Shown here: piece by piece, positions 1-12,230 of the stretch
Layout of the letters: the number at the start of each line of letters is the position of its first letter
Position numbering within the stretch: position 1 is the first letter of the stretch
NCBI GenBank assembly: GCA_007922195.1
Contig: ML682059.1
Coordinates: 9,879,748 to 9,943,747, forward strand
Source of the DNA: Podocnemis expansa
Lineage: Eukaryota; Chordata; Testudines; Podocnemididae
Length of the DNA stretch: 64,000 nucleotides
Reading direction: 5' to 3'
The notes under the pieces: model-generated
Databases searched by the model: none
What the model was told of the DNA's origin: nothing
What the model saw: the letters and a program-made list of their open reading frames with translations, nothing else
Made by a program: the position numbers and the translations under genes

Positions 1-1171
1 TACAGCTTGTCCTGATTTTATAGCTGTTAAAATGCCTATCTTATCAAAACAGAGCCTATTTACATAGTGAAAATTAATAAGGGTAATCTGTATAAATCAT
101 TGAAAGACCTGATAACACTTGTGGAAGAAATTTGTTACCTCAAGCTTGTCGGATCATTTGCTCTTCTAAATGGTTTAGCGTACCTGATGCTGCATTTTGT
201 CCAGTAACTCTTCAGGACAATAAATTACACATTTGCTGACTTGCCCAGCTGAGCAGCTGAAGCTTCCCAAAGCCTCTTGAGGGGAAACAAGTAGGGGTGC
301 AGGTGTGTATAATTATTAGAGCCCTACATGGTTACAAAATTTGTTTCTACAAATCCACAGCATTCTGTAGATTAGCTGGGCTCTAATAATTGGTAAAATG
401 GCTATCTTCATTTCTACTCATCTCTGCTTTTACCAGAATGGGTAAGTTTTCAATGTTTTAATGTTCTAAGCTGAAGTCCAGGATTTTTAAAAGTGATATC
501 CTTGATACATATGCCTCTAACTCTGCTTACAAGAGTTTAATAGAAATCTTCATTGTGGTGTACTAGCTCAGCTACAGGTCCTGCAGCTCAGGAAATTTCA
601 TTTAAGCAGCTTGAGTAGTACAATATCCTTTGACTAAGGACATGTGCATTGGCTTGGCTGTCATGGTGCCCACTCACAAGTGTCCCAAGGCTTACAGTAA
701 AGGTAGGGGTCCAGTGTGAGGTGGAGATAGGTTCTACAAGAAATGCCTTCTGTATGAAGGCACTAACATGTCTACAGCACACGACAAATTACAACTCCTC
801 ACTGCTACTACCATTATAAAGTGAGGGGAGACATTCCTGACAAAGGGATTACAGAGTTTTGCAGACAAACGAGCTGCAAGAGGTATGAATTTGGCTCATT
901 GTATTACTGTGATCTTTGGGCAAAATCAGAGGATCTCTTGAGGAGCCAGAATTCATACAGCAGAGATGCACTGCTCACAGCCACTATGTGCAAAGAAGAG
1001 AACACAATGGCACAAGGGAGAGTGGGGCAAGGAGTCATCTGGAAATCCCAAATGAGGCCAAGACAGGATCTTCAGATTTCCTTAATGCGGTGACCAACTA
1101 TTTAAGAGGACTGAATCCTAAGTTGTCCATAGTATGCCCTGGTATGAGGGACGGACGCAAAGATTCTGTAT
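1..1171. other. Unassigned non-coding DNA
   Basis: AT-rich sequence with only short open frames. I recognise no exon, RNA gene or repeat boundary before the MITE that starts at 1172. Confidence 0.5.
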
Positions 1172-1594
1172 GGCTATGTCTACACTTAAGAATGCTAGTT
1201 TGAACTAAGTTAGTTCAAATTAATTAATTCAAACTAATTGTGATTAATTCAAACTAACTTAGTTCGAATTAGCATGTTCACACTAGAACCCTAAATCGAA
1301 CTGGCCTGTCCATGCACAGGATTTGCTTGTTCGGCTTGGGGGAGAGGGGCACCATGGGAAGTGTGGCAATATGGCACCCAAGAAGGGTCATGCCCCCACC
1401 CAATCCAGAAAAAGAGGAAGGCACCCTGGGAAGAAGGAGGTCAAACTGTCTTTAGTTTGAACTAATGGTTAGTTTGAGCTAACGCAGCTCCAGGTTTTAC
1501 AAGTTCGAACGAAGGAAAGCCAGTATGGCCATGGACTAATTTAGTTTGAATTAAGCCTCCCAATTCGAACTAAATTCCCAGTGTAAACATAGCC
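1172..1594. mobile_element. MITE with TTCGAA-type palindromic motif array (copy A)
   Basis: Non-autonomous DNA transposon of 423 bp. The left end reads GGCTATGTCTACACT and the right end AGTGTAAACATAGCC, which are inverted repeats. The trinucleotide TAT flanks both ends, consistent with a 3-bp target duplication. About eleven copies of AGTTYGAAYTA-like motifs, in both orientations, fill both flanks. The centre (about 1312-1446) has no such motifs and resembles the centre of the element at 12231-12745. There is no coding capacity. The 3-bp A/T-rich duplication suggests a PIF/Harbinger-like transposase, but this is inference. Confidence 0.8.
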
Positions 1595-1689
1595 TATATG
1601 TTTCTTCTGCATGGGCTTACTTCAGATAAGTGTGATACTGGCAGACCAAGTGCCAGCTCACACGAGCGTCACGTCTCACTGAACACTTA

Positions 1690-1845
1690 CAGATTCGAAG
1701 CTGGAAGAAGACTCTGTGTGGCTTGAAAGTTTGTCTCTCACCAGTAGAAGTTGGTCTGGTAAAAGAATATTACCTCACATGCCCTGTGTCTCTAAAATCC
1801 TGGGAATAACATGGGTATAATGACGCTGCACAGGCCAACTCATTT
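1690..1845. repeat. Interspersed repeat ending near a tRNA/SINE-like motif
   Basis: The stretch with TTGAAAGTTTGTCTCTCACC and AGAAGTTGGTCTGGTAAAAG matches my memory of a very abundant reptilian interspersed repeat. I cannot assign its class. No target duplication was identified. Confidence 0.4.
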
Positions 1846-1849
1846 GCAT

Positions 1850-1975
1850 ATTATAGACTCATAGACGCAAAGGTCAGAAGGGACCAATATGATCATCCAG
1901 TCTGATATCCTTTACAATACAGGTCACAGAACCTCATCTACCCACTCCTGCAATAAACCTGTAATGTATTAGTAT
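1850..1975 (-). mobile_element. CR1 LINE 3' end fragment
   Basis: AAGGTCAGAAGGGACCAATA followed by ATGATCATCCAGTCTGATAT is the reverse complement of a CR1 3' untranslated region. A related fragment lies at 40283-40765. Only the tail survives, as is usual for 5'-truncated CR1 copies. Confidence 0.75.
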
Positions 1976-2256
1976 AGATCAAAGTGATTGTTAAACATAT
2001 AAGAATGTTTCTGGTGTTTAAACTTTATGCAAACTCATATGGATGCTGCATGAATTATTTTCACTTATTTGCATCAGGTTATAATGTAACAGTAAACGTT
2101 TACTTTGTTTATGTCTTGTTACTAAATAACCCATCAAATGAGAAAGACACCTTGTGTAATGCAAATAAAGGAGAACATTAACAGGGAAGTGCTAATTCTT
2201 GCACATTTCAAAGGCAGCAGTCATTATGAGTGATGATCGGAGATCAGACTCTACCA

Positions 2257-2732
2257 CAGGGGTTGGCAACCCCGGCACCCCTGCCAAAAATGGCAAAGGG
2301 GCCGAGCCTGAGCGGCATGTGGCACCACTCAGGCTCTGCTGCTGGCCCTGCTCTACCTGGTACTGTGCAGCCAGGTGGCAAAAGCCACATGTTGCGGCAG
2401 CGCTTCCACGGTGGCCATGCCTCCCCATTGGGTCCAGCAGGGATAAAGAAGCCACGGTGCATGGCTCTCCTGGACCCTGCTGACCCCGCTCCCTGCTGGG
2501 CAGGGCTGGAGGGAAGTGGGGAGGGGCAGGTTGACCTGTCCATTTCCAGCTCCAACCCTGGAGCCAGAAGCCACCCACCAGAGGGGTTGAGAGCCAGTCC
2601 TGGCTGGGACCCTGAGACTGTCTGCCAGTGGGGGGGGGGGCCCAAACTAGAGGCTTGGTCCCAGCCCCGGCACCAGCTGAGGGTGCAGTGGGCAGGGCTG
2701 GCACGGGGGCCAGCAAAGGTTGCCAACCCCTG
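2257..2732. mobile_element. hAT-type MITE, GC-rich
   Basis: The terminal inverted repeats are perfect: CAGGGGTTGGCAACC at 2257-2271 and GGTTGCCAACCCCTG at 2718-2732. They are flanked by 8-bp target duplications CTCTACCA (2249-2256) and CTCTACAA (2733-2740), with one mismatch. Eight-bp duplications with CAGGG ends are diagnostic of the hAT superfamily. The interior is GC-rich and produces overlapping long open frames on both strands that resemble no protein. It has no transposase and must have moved in trans. Confidence 0.92.
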
Positions 2733-2740
2733 CTCTACAA

Positions 2741-2989
2741 TCATTCCTTTCTCTCCATCCTCAAAGAAAAAACCCATATGGCTACTGACATTGTCAACTT
2801 GTTTGCAGTGAAAAGAAGCTAGAAGTATGCATGCAAAGAAAAATTCTTTATCTCTGGACTGTTTGGATTTAACAGGGCAGAATAGTTGGGTGAGAAGATG
2901 GTAGTCCCATGGCTTTTCTGGGTAGCACTGAGGGATTTTTGGGAAGCTGATAGAAAACCACATCTCTGCTACCATTTGGAATTATAATC
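2741..2989. other. Unassigned spacer
   Basis: I see no supported feature between the hAT MITE and the repeat that follows. Confidence 0.4.
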
Positions 2990-3385
2990 CGTTGCAAACC
3001 TGAACCTACTGGTATAATTTTACTTGCTTTAACCTCTCAGTAACTCTCATTCCTTGTTCTTAGTTAATAAAACTTTAGTTTACTATAGAACTGGCTATCA
3101 GCACTATCTTTGATGTGAGAGCTCGGGTGCAAATTGACCTGGGTTAGTAACTGGTCTCTTGGGATTGGTTGCAACCTGGAATACTTTGTGATATTATCAT
3201 ACAATCCAGCTTGTCTGTGCAGCAAGATAGACTTGATTCTTTAAAGGGGACTGTCTGTGACTCCAGTATAAGACTACTGTAGTGTTTTGGGAGTTCACAC
3301 TTGGTCTTGGGTTTTTAAAACCTAATTATACAGTATACCACCAGACCAGAATTGGATTCGCTGCTGGGACTGCAAAAAACCTCAA
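2990..3385. repeat. Recognised reptilian interspersed repeat, class uncertain
   Basis: The run from the CCTCTCAGTAACTCTCATTC stretch through the AATAAAACTTTAGTTTAC stretch and on to GGGGACTGTCTGTGACTCC matches a repeat I recall from turtle sequence. The TTAATAAAAC might be a polyadenylation signal, which would fit an LTR-derived origin. I found no boundaries, so this stays tentative. Confidence 0.35.
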
Positions 3386-4626
3386 GTTTTTAAACAATAA
3401 GAAGTTTTGTTTATAACCCAAACTCCCCCTCACATGCTTGCCTCTCCCAGTCCTCTCCTCTAACTCTGTCTCCCCCTTTCCATTTAGTCTAGGCTGGTTT
3501 TCTGGACTGAAGTCCAGGGAGATTGTTACTATGGGGTGCCTGCATTATAGGAACTGACAAGTCTTCCCAGTAGTGGCTGTTGCTGCTGCACCCAGCAGCT
3601 GCAGTGGTTGAGCAGCTGCAGGGGGAAAATGTTGAACAGACCCCATGCAGTTCCCCTAGGCAGATGTATGCAACCACTGCACCATTGTACCAGGAGTCCT
3701 AGGCCCCAAATGTGCCTGTGGTGGGATCTCTGCTGATCCTTCCCTAGCACTCCCCACTGTGCTTCCCAATTGTAACATTATGATATGATTATAATGATGT
3801 TGTTTATGTTGTTTTTAGTGATGTCAGTAAAAAGTTACCAGATGAGTGAAAAAAACCCACACCTTCAGGAACTTTATGGCTCTCTCCTTCCTCACTTCTC
3901 TGCAGCTGTTCAACACCCTCTCATCCCCATCCCATAAAGCAAGAAAGCATTTTTTTTACCTTGAGTCATTGTAGAACCATTGGAAATTCCAGGAGGAAAG
4001 GCACTTTTCCCATCCTGTTATAATTCTCTGATATGATAAATTGTACGTGAAATATAGTCAGCTAGGATTAAAAAAAACCTCAGTGGGTCCAAAGTCCTTT
4101 GACTAGGAAGCAAGTTAGTGTTCATGTTTGCTTTATATTTATTCACTCTATATTTGTTTATTTTCTTGAAGCATAAAAATATTTTAATGCAACTTTTCCA
4201 GCATTCTTGGCAAAGTTCTCAGGAAGACATTTATCTTGGGAGCTTTTTTCAGTTTTATTAGAATAGAAAAGTGAGTCCGTGACTGTGCATTACTCTAATT
4301 CAGGCTACTTAATACCAAATCTGTGTGTGGGTCCCTAGTTTGGTAGTTTCTAGAATGTGTATTGGAATACACTTGTAAAGATAGTGTAACAATGCCAGAG
4401 AGTCTTCTAATAGTCACTGGTGCCCATTGATTTACAACCAGTATGGTTTTAAAGTTGCGCGCTCTTTTCTAATATCACTGCATATAGCCCCAGAACATTT
4501 AAAGCTGAATACCATAGCTTTATAAAAAAGAGTTTTAATCTTTGGCGTGTGTATGTTCTTTGCGTGCTACTTTTCTTCTAACATAATGTTAGCTGTTTGC
4601 CCAGAGGAAATCAGAGACAATCTACT
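3386..4626. other. Unassigned non-coding DNA
   Basis: Mixed-composition DNA with poly-A/T tracts. I see no exon or element that I can defend. Confidence 0.4.
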
Positions 4627-4628
4627 TC

Positions 4629-4760
4629 AGGGGTTCTCAACCCCTTCACAGTTGCAACACAGCTGTGAGGGCTCCCAGCTGTGCATGACACACCATGCTG
4701 CTGTTTTTCCCCCACTGTCAAAAAAACTCCATGTAAAAGGGATTTTTTGGCAGCTGGAGG
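4629..4760. mobile_element. Truncated hAT MITE, left end only
   Basis: CAGGGGTTCTCAACCCCTTC is a hAT-type terminus like those of the complete elements at 13710 and 55488. No matching right terminus or 8-bp duplication follows, so only one end is preserved. The right boundary is approximate. Confidence 0.6.
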
Positions 4761-5725
4761 CTAGCAGTCCCCAAGGTCATTGAACAGCCTATCTGCCTCT
4801 GAATTCCAGCCTAGATGTCTAAACCAAAGCCAGTGGGGGTCTACTTCTTTATTGCTTGGTCTAAACAGCAAGGGCAATGGACCCCACCCAATCCTTGATT
4901 GTGACAATGTATCTTTCATACAGTTTCATTAATAAAAATACCTGAAATGGCCACTGACTAGAAATATGGTCTCTCTTAGTGCCTTTCCCCATCACAACTC
5001 TGTTCAGTGCATCAGTAATTTTCTCACGGTTGGCCTACTCACAAAATTATTATTCGTGAAGAGATATCTATTCACTAATTTGGAACTCATTGTGCAGGAC
5101 TCATTCCAACCAAATAAAGGAAGAATCACTTCTATTTTACTGTGCATAAGGCAGTGGTGAAATTAAGTCTGTACAATAAACTTGAATATTTTGAATATTA
5201 GGCTGTGTGTTGTTTTGTTTTACAGGTGACAGGCATAGAAAACTCTCCCAACCATACACTTGTCACTTGGCTGCAGATTGGCTTTTGGCTGCACCATGAC
5301 CGGTAGAGCCCACCCTAGCTCTATCCCACTTCAAAGGGTGTCCTGACAGAGCATAGCTCCATGACTCAAAGGGTATGACCCCTTGTCACAGATTCCCAAA
5401 TGTTATGCACCTCACACCTTGTACAGCAGAGACACATCTGTTCTGCTGCCAAATGAGCCTCTGTGGTTGCAGGAGTGTGATTTGTTCCTTAATTTATTAC
5501 CAAAGATTTCAAGCTTGGCTGCGTGCTCCTGCTGTCCCCCACAACTCCACTTTGTCTCTGGAGGATGAACATTCTCAATAAATGTGGATTTTTATCATTT
5601 TATCCTAAGCTTATTCAAATTAGCCATGCTGCTTGGGTTATAAAATTGGTATGGAAATTTCATGACAATAAGCCTTCATTTGAGATATTCAGCACAATTT
5701 GCAGCTAATTGGCCAGAAATTGCTC
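4761..5725. other. Unassigned non-coding DNA
   Basis: Short open frames only; nothing recognised. Confidence 0.4.
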
Positions 5726-5729
5726 AGGA

Positions 5730-5921
5730 ACAGCCTCTGTCATGACTGGGATTGCTGTTTGCCAGAAGCTGGAAATTGCCAACAAGATAGATCACTTGAC
5801 AGTTGCCTGTTCTGTTCATTCCCTCTGAAGAAAGTGGCATTGGCCACTATCAGAAGACAGGGTACTGGACTAGATGAACCATTGACCTGATCCAGTATGG
5901 TGGTTCTTATGTTCTTATGAT
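5730..5921 (+). mobile_element. CR1 LINE 3' end, plus orientation
   Basis: The stretch includes CATTCCCTCTGAAG, then GGCATTGGCCACTATCAGAA, a GACTAGATGAACC block and the terminal repeat GTTCTTATGTTCTTATGA. This is the 3' untranslated end of a reptilian CR1 subfamily, whose 3' end carries a short tandem terminal repeat. It is 5'-truncated and has no coding region. Confidence 0.8.
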
Positions 5922-5924
5922 ACT

Positions 5925-8752
5925 GCAAATGGCTGGACTCCTTCATTTCTAAAACATATGAAATGAAAAACAATGAGAAAAAATTGAGATGGAAACTGGG
6001 AAATTAAATCTATCAGTTTCATAAAATGAATTTAAATAATGTCAGGATCTATAACTATCATCTTGAGAACCCTTGAAACCCTGTTTTTTAATTTTTTTCC
6101 CCCCACTCTTCTATTTGCTGAGAAATGGACTATAGTGAAACTGTGAAGCTTTACTAATGTCAATAAAATGCAGTCTTGAGACCAAACTGCTGTCAGTTAC
6201 ATGTAGTAAACTGAAAATGTAGAGATTCAGTTTCTATAATCTCTCAGTTGTAGTAATCATGGCTATTAATTATAACAGTAGGAGGTAAAATCTTTTTGGT
6301 CAGAAGTTAATTTTTTAAGTTGATGCTCTTCCTTGAAATACTGTTCATTTGCAAAAGTTCAATTCATGTTTGGTTTGCAACTTGGAGCCCAGATCCTCAG
6401 TGATATGGAGTGGGACTTAAATGTCTAAATAAGGTGCCTAAATAGCTTTAAGGATCTGGGCTGGGGGTGCCTATTCAAGATTTCTAATTCAAAGTAGCAT
6501 AACTATTCTGGTCATAAATCTTCTGGAAGCAAATTATACATGTTTTGATTCCCTTTACATAATAAAGCTTTAGTATATCTATTTACAGAGCTATAATATA
6601 GAAAGAGTAAGACAAAATAACCCACTTAAACTGTCTCCCATTCAACAGAATTAATTCACAAGTTTGAACTTCAACAAATGCACAGTTAAAGGATTTTCTC
6701 TACCATCGATCTGCAGCATTAGTATTGCCAAATGTTTGAACCATTTTTTCTCCAGATCTACAAGCTCTGAAAGTATAGTATGGAGGACTGAGCAGGGGCA
6801 AAGTTCCTGTCTCTCTTTCTATGGCTTGTAGGCTTTTGAGATATATTCAACAAAGCTAAATTCTGACTATTTCAGAGAGGATTCTCATAAAGCAGTTTTA
6901 ACATTTTTATGTGAGAGCCAAGAAGACAGACCCAGTAATGGACAAGCAATGAGCAAGTCTGTATTTGAGACTCAAAACCAAATCTGTTAAAGCAATTGAC
7001 AGTGTTCCTTTAAGTGAAATTAGGTCTAGTGTTTTATTTATAAAATACTTAAGCCAATTGTATTTAAAATATAATTCACTCCTTGCAAGTGCCCTACTGT
7101 TCCTTGTCTACAGGTGATTTTTGTTGGTCTGAAAGAAAGTCAGTGATTTCTTAAGAGAGAATTAACAAACAGTAATAACCTCTTAAACAGCTTAATCACA
7201 GAGGGCCATATCATGCTGCATGCATAAAACCACACAGAAAATCTGGTTACAGAAAACCCCATGAGTTGAAAGGCACAGACTTTCCTTCAACTTCTTCTGT
7301 CAGGAGATGGGATTTACTCTCTCATGAGGAAAGCCCTAGTTGTCAGGGCATCTGCAAAGGTTAACGTACATTTGCAGGGAATCCAAATGCCTCTACCCTA
7401 ATCCTTACCATCCACCCTTTTCCCTGCATAATAGCAGAGTTGTGTGGCCATTGGTGTCTTACCACTGCCTTCTCCTAAATGGAAAATTCAAAACATGGAG
7501 GCAGAGCCTAGATGCAGAATAATGAGGAGGAGAAGGTGAAGTGCTTTCCTTATGAAGAGCTGATGAGAATCATACCTCCATGCTAGTAGAGACCCAGTTC
7601 ATCAATTTTGTGGAAAAAGCCAGGTAGGGAACAGTTAGATATCCTTTTAAGGATCTCAGAGTAGAAATGTTACATCCCCTGTAACTTCCTATTCTGGAAG
7701 GTGGAAAAGAGATATTACTAAGAAATTGAAGGAAAAACAGAATTCTGATTACGGATGAGTAAATTCATTGTGCATAGTTTGACTTTGACACAAAGCCTAA
7801 TTTGTTCCCATTCTGGCAGGGCCATCTGATGTGTGTGTGCACAAAAGGCAATCGGCCTTGTCTCCAGGGTAATTTTTTTGAAAGGTTGAGGGGGCCTCAG
7901 TGTCAAATTGCTTCCCTGGAACCCTCAAAATGTTTGTCCAGTGCTGCATTCTAGTTGGGAAGGATTGAAAAGCGAGGTGAGAGAAGGTAAATATGCATCA
8001 CTGTTGGCCATTAAGGGAATGTCTATAGATAAATTTTATATTACGATCTGATGACTTCAAGACTTGGGTTCAGCCTGGTCTCCAGAGGTAATGAAAGGCA
8101 TTACATTAAGAACATTCAGTGAACAGGCTCTATGAGTTTGAAAAACACAATGCAGATTCAATACTTCAGACTTGGTTCATTCTGGCCTTTGAAGACAAGG
8201 CCTCGAGTTGTATCTAGAATTTGTTAAGCAATCCATGTAGGGTTTGGAATATTGGCATTATATTGCTTCTGTCAGCTCATTCTATCTAGCTGGCAAGCAG
8301 ACACACATTGGAGTTGCAGGAAAATACCTTCAGGCCTTGTATTGTGAATGCTGATGGGAAATAACTTCATTAGATTCAGCCATGTAGTCACCTTTTTGCC
8401 AGCACATCATCCTTCTCAGCAGTCACTTTTTTGGCCAGGTCTGTGAGCACCGGTAATCCAGTTCATTTTAAACGATGCCTCTGTGATGCCTTTCCACATA
8501 AGTACACACCAAATGGGAGAATGTACTTGTCAAAAACTCATTGCCCCTCTTGATTCACAGTTTTATCACATCCTTCTGGCACTACTGAGTCAGACATCAT
8601 GAAACAGGCAAGGGATTAGGTATCAAACTACATTTAAGACAGATCACTACAGAAAATGAAGACACATTCCCACAGATCGTAGGCCACATACTGGTGTACC
8701 AGCTGCCTCCACGCATTCCCCAACCTCCCATTCCCAAAGCACTGGCAACATA
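5925..8752. other. Unassigned non-coding DNA
   Basis: Long AT-rich interval with no exon-like open frame. A short inverted pair around 6387-6462 (see separate entry) is the only structure I noticed. Confidence 0.4.
6387..6462. repeat. Short inverted-repeat element
   Basis: AGCCCAGATCCTCAGTG near 6386 and AAGGATCTGGGCTGGGG near 6450 form an inverted pair enclosing about 45 bp. This fits a very short MITE remnant. No clear target duplication was found. Confidence 0.4.
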
Positions 8753-9113
8753 GGCTATGCATCCACTAGCCACAGGAAGTTCAGACTTGTTAGTCCAAAA
8801 TAATAAGTTTGAGGTTAGTTCAAACTAGCCTCAGGTTAGTTTGAACTAACCTCACACTTATAAATTCGAACTTCTTACATTTGAACTAAGCCTTATCCGT
8901 GGCCACATCATGCCTAGTTCATACTAAAATTTGAGCTAAGTGCTTTAAGTCTGCTCTAACCCCCCAGTACTAACAAGTTTGAACTAAGCATTCCTTAGTT
9001 TGAACTGAGAAATTTCTTAGTTCAGATTAGGCAACGCCTAGTGTGGCCATGGACTAAATTAGTCCAGACTAAGGCTCCTTAGTCTGAACTAACTTGCCAG
9101 TGTAGATGTAGTC
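8753..9113. mobile_element. MITE with TTTGAACTAA motif array (copy B)
   Basis: Non-autonomous DNA transposon of 361 bp. It opens with GGCTATGCATCCACT and closes with AGTGTAGATGTAGTC, the inverted ends of the copy A family. ATA lies on both sides (8750-8752 and 9114-9116). The whole interior is a string of AGTTTGAACTA, AGTTCAAACTA and AGTCTGAACTA motifs. The central unique block of copies A and C is absent, so this is a shorter derivative. Confidence 0.8.
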
Positions 9114-9116
9114 ATA

Positions 9117-10135
9117 GTGAGCTTCCAGGTTTTTCAGCTGTTGGCTTCTTCTCTCCATTCAATTCACTCTCACTAGGATCACAGACATCACAGTGGTAAG
9201 TAACGTTGCTTAGAACAGCCCTAATTTGCAGTCTTCTTTTGGCATGGCTTGCAGTGAATTGCAAAATATTTATGCTCCATAAGTAGAATGTTTCCCAATT
9301 TGTTTGCTCTTTTGCCAAGCCAAATACCTCCTCCTACTACATTAGTGGTTCTGCTGGGTAAATTCTGTAGCAGTCACCTGTTCCCACCACATTTTACAAC
9401 AACCTTACTCTTGTGATACCAACTGAAGTAAGGAGAACAGAACCCACTGAGAACTCAGTTTCTTTTACCACTGCCAGCTATGTTTATCTTAATGAAAATC
9501 AGGAGGAAAGAACCCAGTCAAATTAATCAGAACCTCTAAGTAAGGCTTCAAACATCCTTACATGTGATTTTTTGAAGATCTCCAGTTGTTGTTTGCCGGA
9601 AAACTATTCCAGAACCTTGGTTTGTCTAGCAGCTCTGCTATGACTCATTTCTGGTGGTGTGATTCTTATAATTTCAAGTGACTGAACCCAGGTTTCAAGG
9701 GAGATCTTGTTCCACAAATGTAACATATCCCCATCAAATTGAAAACAGACTAGGAAACTATGAACTCCACATGGCTGGATTGATTCTCTTTTTCTTTTTT
9801 CCGCTAATGATTACAAACTAAAAACATGACCTGCCTTATAGGGAGAGGTTTGTGCAAGATAATAAATTAGGGAGGTTGCCTCATAAAAGACAATATCATG
9901 AATACAGGATTTTTTAGATGTGTTCTGAAAGCAGGAATTGAGAACTCGCTGTAGTTGTGGACAGCAGCTCAAAGACATTCTCCAGTTTGTTTTTAATACA
10001 AGGTTTATTCCTTTTTCACCCCTGGTTTGTTGTCTAATGAACCCCAATATGATTAAAATCATATACAGCAATTGTGGGGTAAGAAGTAGATGAGTTCCTG
10101 CTATTTAAAAACAAAAGTCTCACAAGGTTCTGTTG
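9117..10135. other. Unassigned non-coding DNA
   Basis: No feature supported between the MITE and the solo LTR. Confidence 0.4.
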
Positions 10136-10140
10136 CCATC

Positions 10141-10921
10141 TGTGACGGGGTAGGCCCACCCTGCACTCAGGCTGGCTTATATGCCCGGCAGGAAGGGCTA
10201 GCCCCACCCCTCAGGACCTGCTGGGCATGCTCCAACAGCTGCCCAGGGATAAAAGGCAGCAGATCCCCTCAGTCAGGGGTAGGCTAGTAGAGGGTGCAGA
10301 TGTGTGCTGGAGGCTCCTGCTCAGACCCTACTTCAGACCCCACACTACCAGAGTACTCTCTTGAGAGGTTGCAGACACTGACAACAGGAGGCTCTGCTGA
10401 GTGGGGTGTACCTTACTGTGAGGATCCTGAGACCTAGGCTAAGAGAGAGGAGCAACCTGCTGGACATTGAGAGCCAGAAGAGGGAATGCCACCCTTCTGG
10501 CCTCAGGTAGGAAGTAGCCTAGGGCAGTGTTTACTGGAGGGAGTCATGGTATGGTTGGGGCTTCAGTTGGTGCATTGTGGTCTGGATCCCCACTGACTGG
10601 ACCAAGACCCCTGGTATCCCCAGGGCCCTGGGCTGGGGTTCAGTGGAGAGGGAGGGCCTAAACCCCCCTACCTGGGCCCCTGCCCTTTGGGGGGCCCCTG
10701 CTAGGAACTATTGCCTCTGGCCAATGGGCTGCACTGCCCTGGAGTGAAGGGCTAGGAACTATTGCCTCTGGCCAGTGGGCTGCACTGCCCTAAGGTGAAG
10801 GGCCTGTAATTCTAGACTCTGGCTGCTAGGCCATGCTGCCCTGGGAAAAGGGGCTGAGTAGCTAGCTCAAACCCTGGTAAGACCCTAGTTTGAGTCTGTG
10901 GAGGTGACTTGCCCTGTGACA
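10141..10921 (+). mobile_element. Solo LTR with intact 5-bp target duplication
   Basis: This 781-bp element begins TGTGACGGGG and ends CCCTGTGACA, so it has the TG...CA ends of an LTR. The direct repeat CCATC flanks both sides (10136-10140 and 10922-10926), a perfect 5-bp target duplication. A TATA-like GGATAAAAGG lies near 10247-10256, which sets the likely transcriptional direction as plus. No internal gag or pol sequence is present, so this is the product of recombination between the two LTRs of an older provirus or Gypsy-type element. It contains a 51-bp tandem duplication (10701-10802). Whether it belongs to Gypsy or to an endogenous retrovirus cannot be decided from the LTR alone. Confidence 0.9.
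10701..10802 (+). repeat. 51-bp tandem duplication inside the solo LTR
   Basis: CTAGGAACTATTGCCTCTGG recurs 51 bp downstream, followed both times by a GGGCTGCACTGCCCT block. Small duplications in LTR U3 regions are common and can double enhancer sites; function here is unknown. Confidence 0.85.
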
Positions 10922-10926
10922 CCATC

Positions 10927-12230
10927 ATTGAAGCCCCTTCAGTTACTTATCTCACTCAGATTTAACAAATGAGTTTTCAAAGTCAAGCAGAGGAAATATA
11001 ATAGAAGCTGCCTTGTGATTATTCCAAAATCTAATTGCTTAAAAGGGGGGGGGGAATTAGCCAGTCAAAACAGTTAAAGAATAACAGAAAAAGGAGTTCA
11101 TACTAGGGATGAAATAAAGCTGTAATTTTTGGATTTGTCAGGGTAACAGTAGGTTTCAGTGCTGTTGTATATCTAATGGAGTCTATACTCCCAGTGGAGG
11201 GGGGCTAGGGTAGTAGAGGACAGACTGCAGTAGGAGGAAATGACTGGGAGAAATCTGGGTGCTGGAAGTGTGCAGTAGGAGAGAGCTGTTGAGAAGACTT
11301 AGCAGGTAGGTGGTGTTGGAAGAGGCCCACCATAACAGGTGGGTGTGATGTGGGTGGGGAACTTGGGGGCTGCAGTGGCAGAGGAAGCTGATACAGCAGT
11401 AGGAATGTATCCTAGGTGTGTCTGCCTAGGTAGGCTAGCTAGGCCTATGGTATTCTTCTCTTCATGCCACACACTTGCTGGGCTGCTTTTTGTGGGGGCC
11501 CCAGAATGGTAGTTCTTGGAGTTAACAATCCGTTGGAATACATGGTGCAGTTCACACCTCTTAGAGGCATTGTTTCAGGCCATCAACAGACTTGGGCAGA
11601 TGTCATGTCAGGTTGTCAAACTTTTCTTGGGAGCTAGAAGCTACCTGAGATTCTGACATAATCACAGGACTCCAGGAGCTGAGGCCTTAGCCTGAGGCTC
11701 ATTATACAGCAACTTCTTCTGAGGTGAAGAGCAACAGGAGATGGTGGGACAAAGAAAGCTCAGAATTTGTAATGCAACATACAGAATTTTGGCCAACTAT
11801 ATTAAAGCCAACCCCTACTCTACTCCAAAATGTGTGATATTGTCTCCATGCAGAGTAGATGGGATTGGCAGTTTGTCAATTGTCACCTCAAAGACACATA
11901 CTCACTAAACTGTGGAATGCAGGTTGCTAAAGGATGAGGGGTCAAATCAGTGCTACTGTCCACCTATTCCATATCTAATGCTCTTAGACCACAAGATGCG
12001 TGCTGTTTTCCTCCTCAGCTTTCTTATACTTTGCTAGTGAGCCTCAATATATGAGAATGATGGGACATCCCTGAACTAGAGCCTAATTAAGCTATATGTG
12101 CTGATGAGTCACTCCTGTGCTAGGCTCCAGCCAATCCACAAGCAAGAAGCTGGTTTGGTGACTCTCAGGGCTTGTATGTAAGCTTCAAGGTCAAGACTGT
12201 TCAGTGTCACCTTGTGGCTTAGAACTCTTT
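10927..12230. other. Unassigned non-coding DNA
   Basis: Contains a run of about nine G residues near 11046. No exon or repeat boundary recognised. Confidence 0.4.

Noticed and set aside
1200..1270. Regularly repeated TTCGAA-type motifs that look like a CRISPR or satellite array.
   Set aside because: The units are palindromic, irregularly spaced and confined between MITE terminal repeats.
2192..2975. Several overlapping open frames of 94-243 residues on both strands.
   Set aside because: They lie in or across a GC-rich hAT MITE bounded by perfect terminal repeats. Low stop density is caused by composition, and no protein motif is present.
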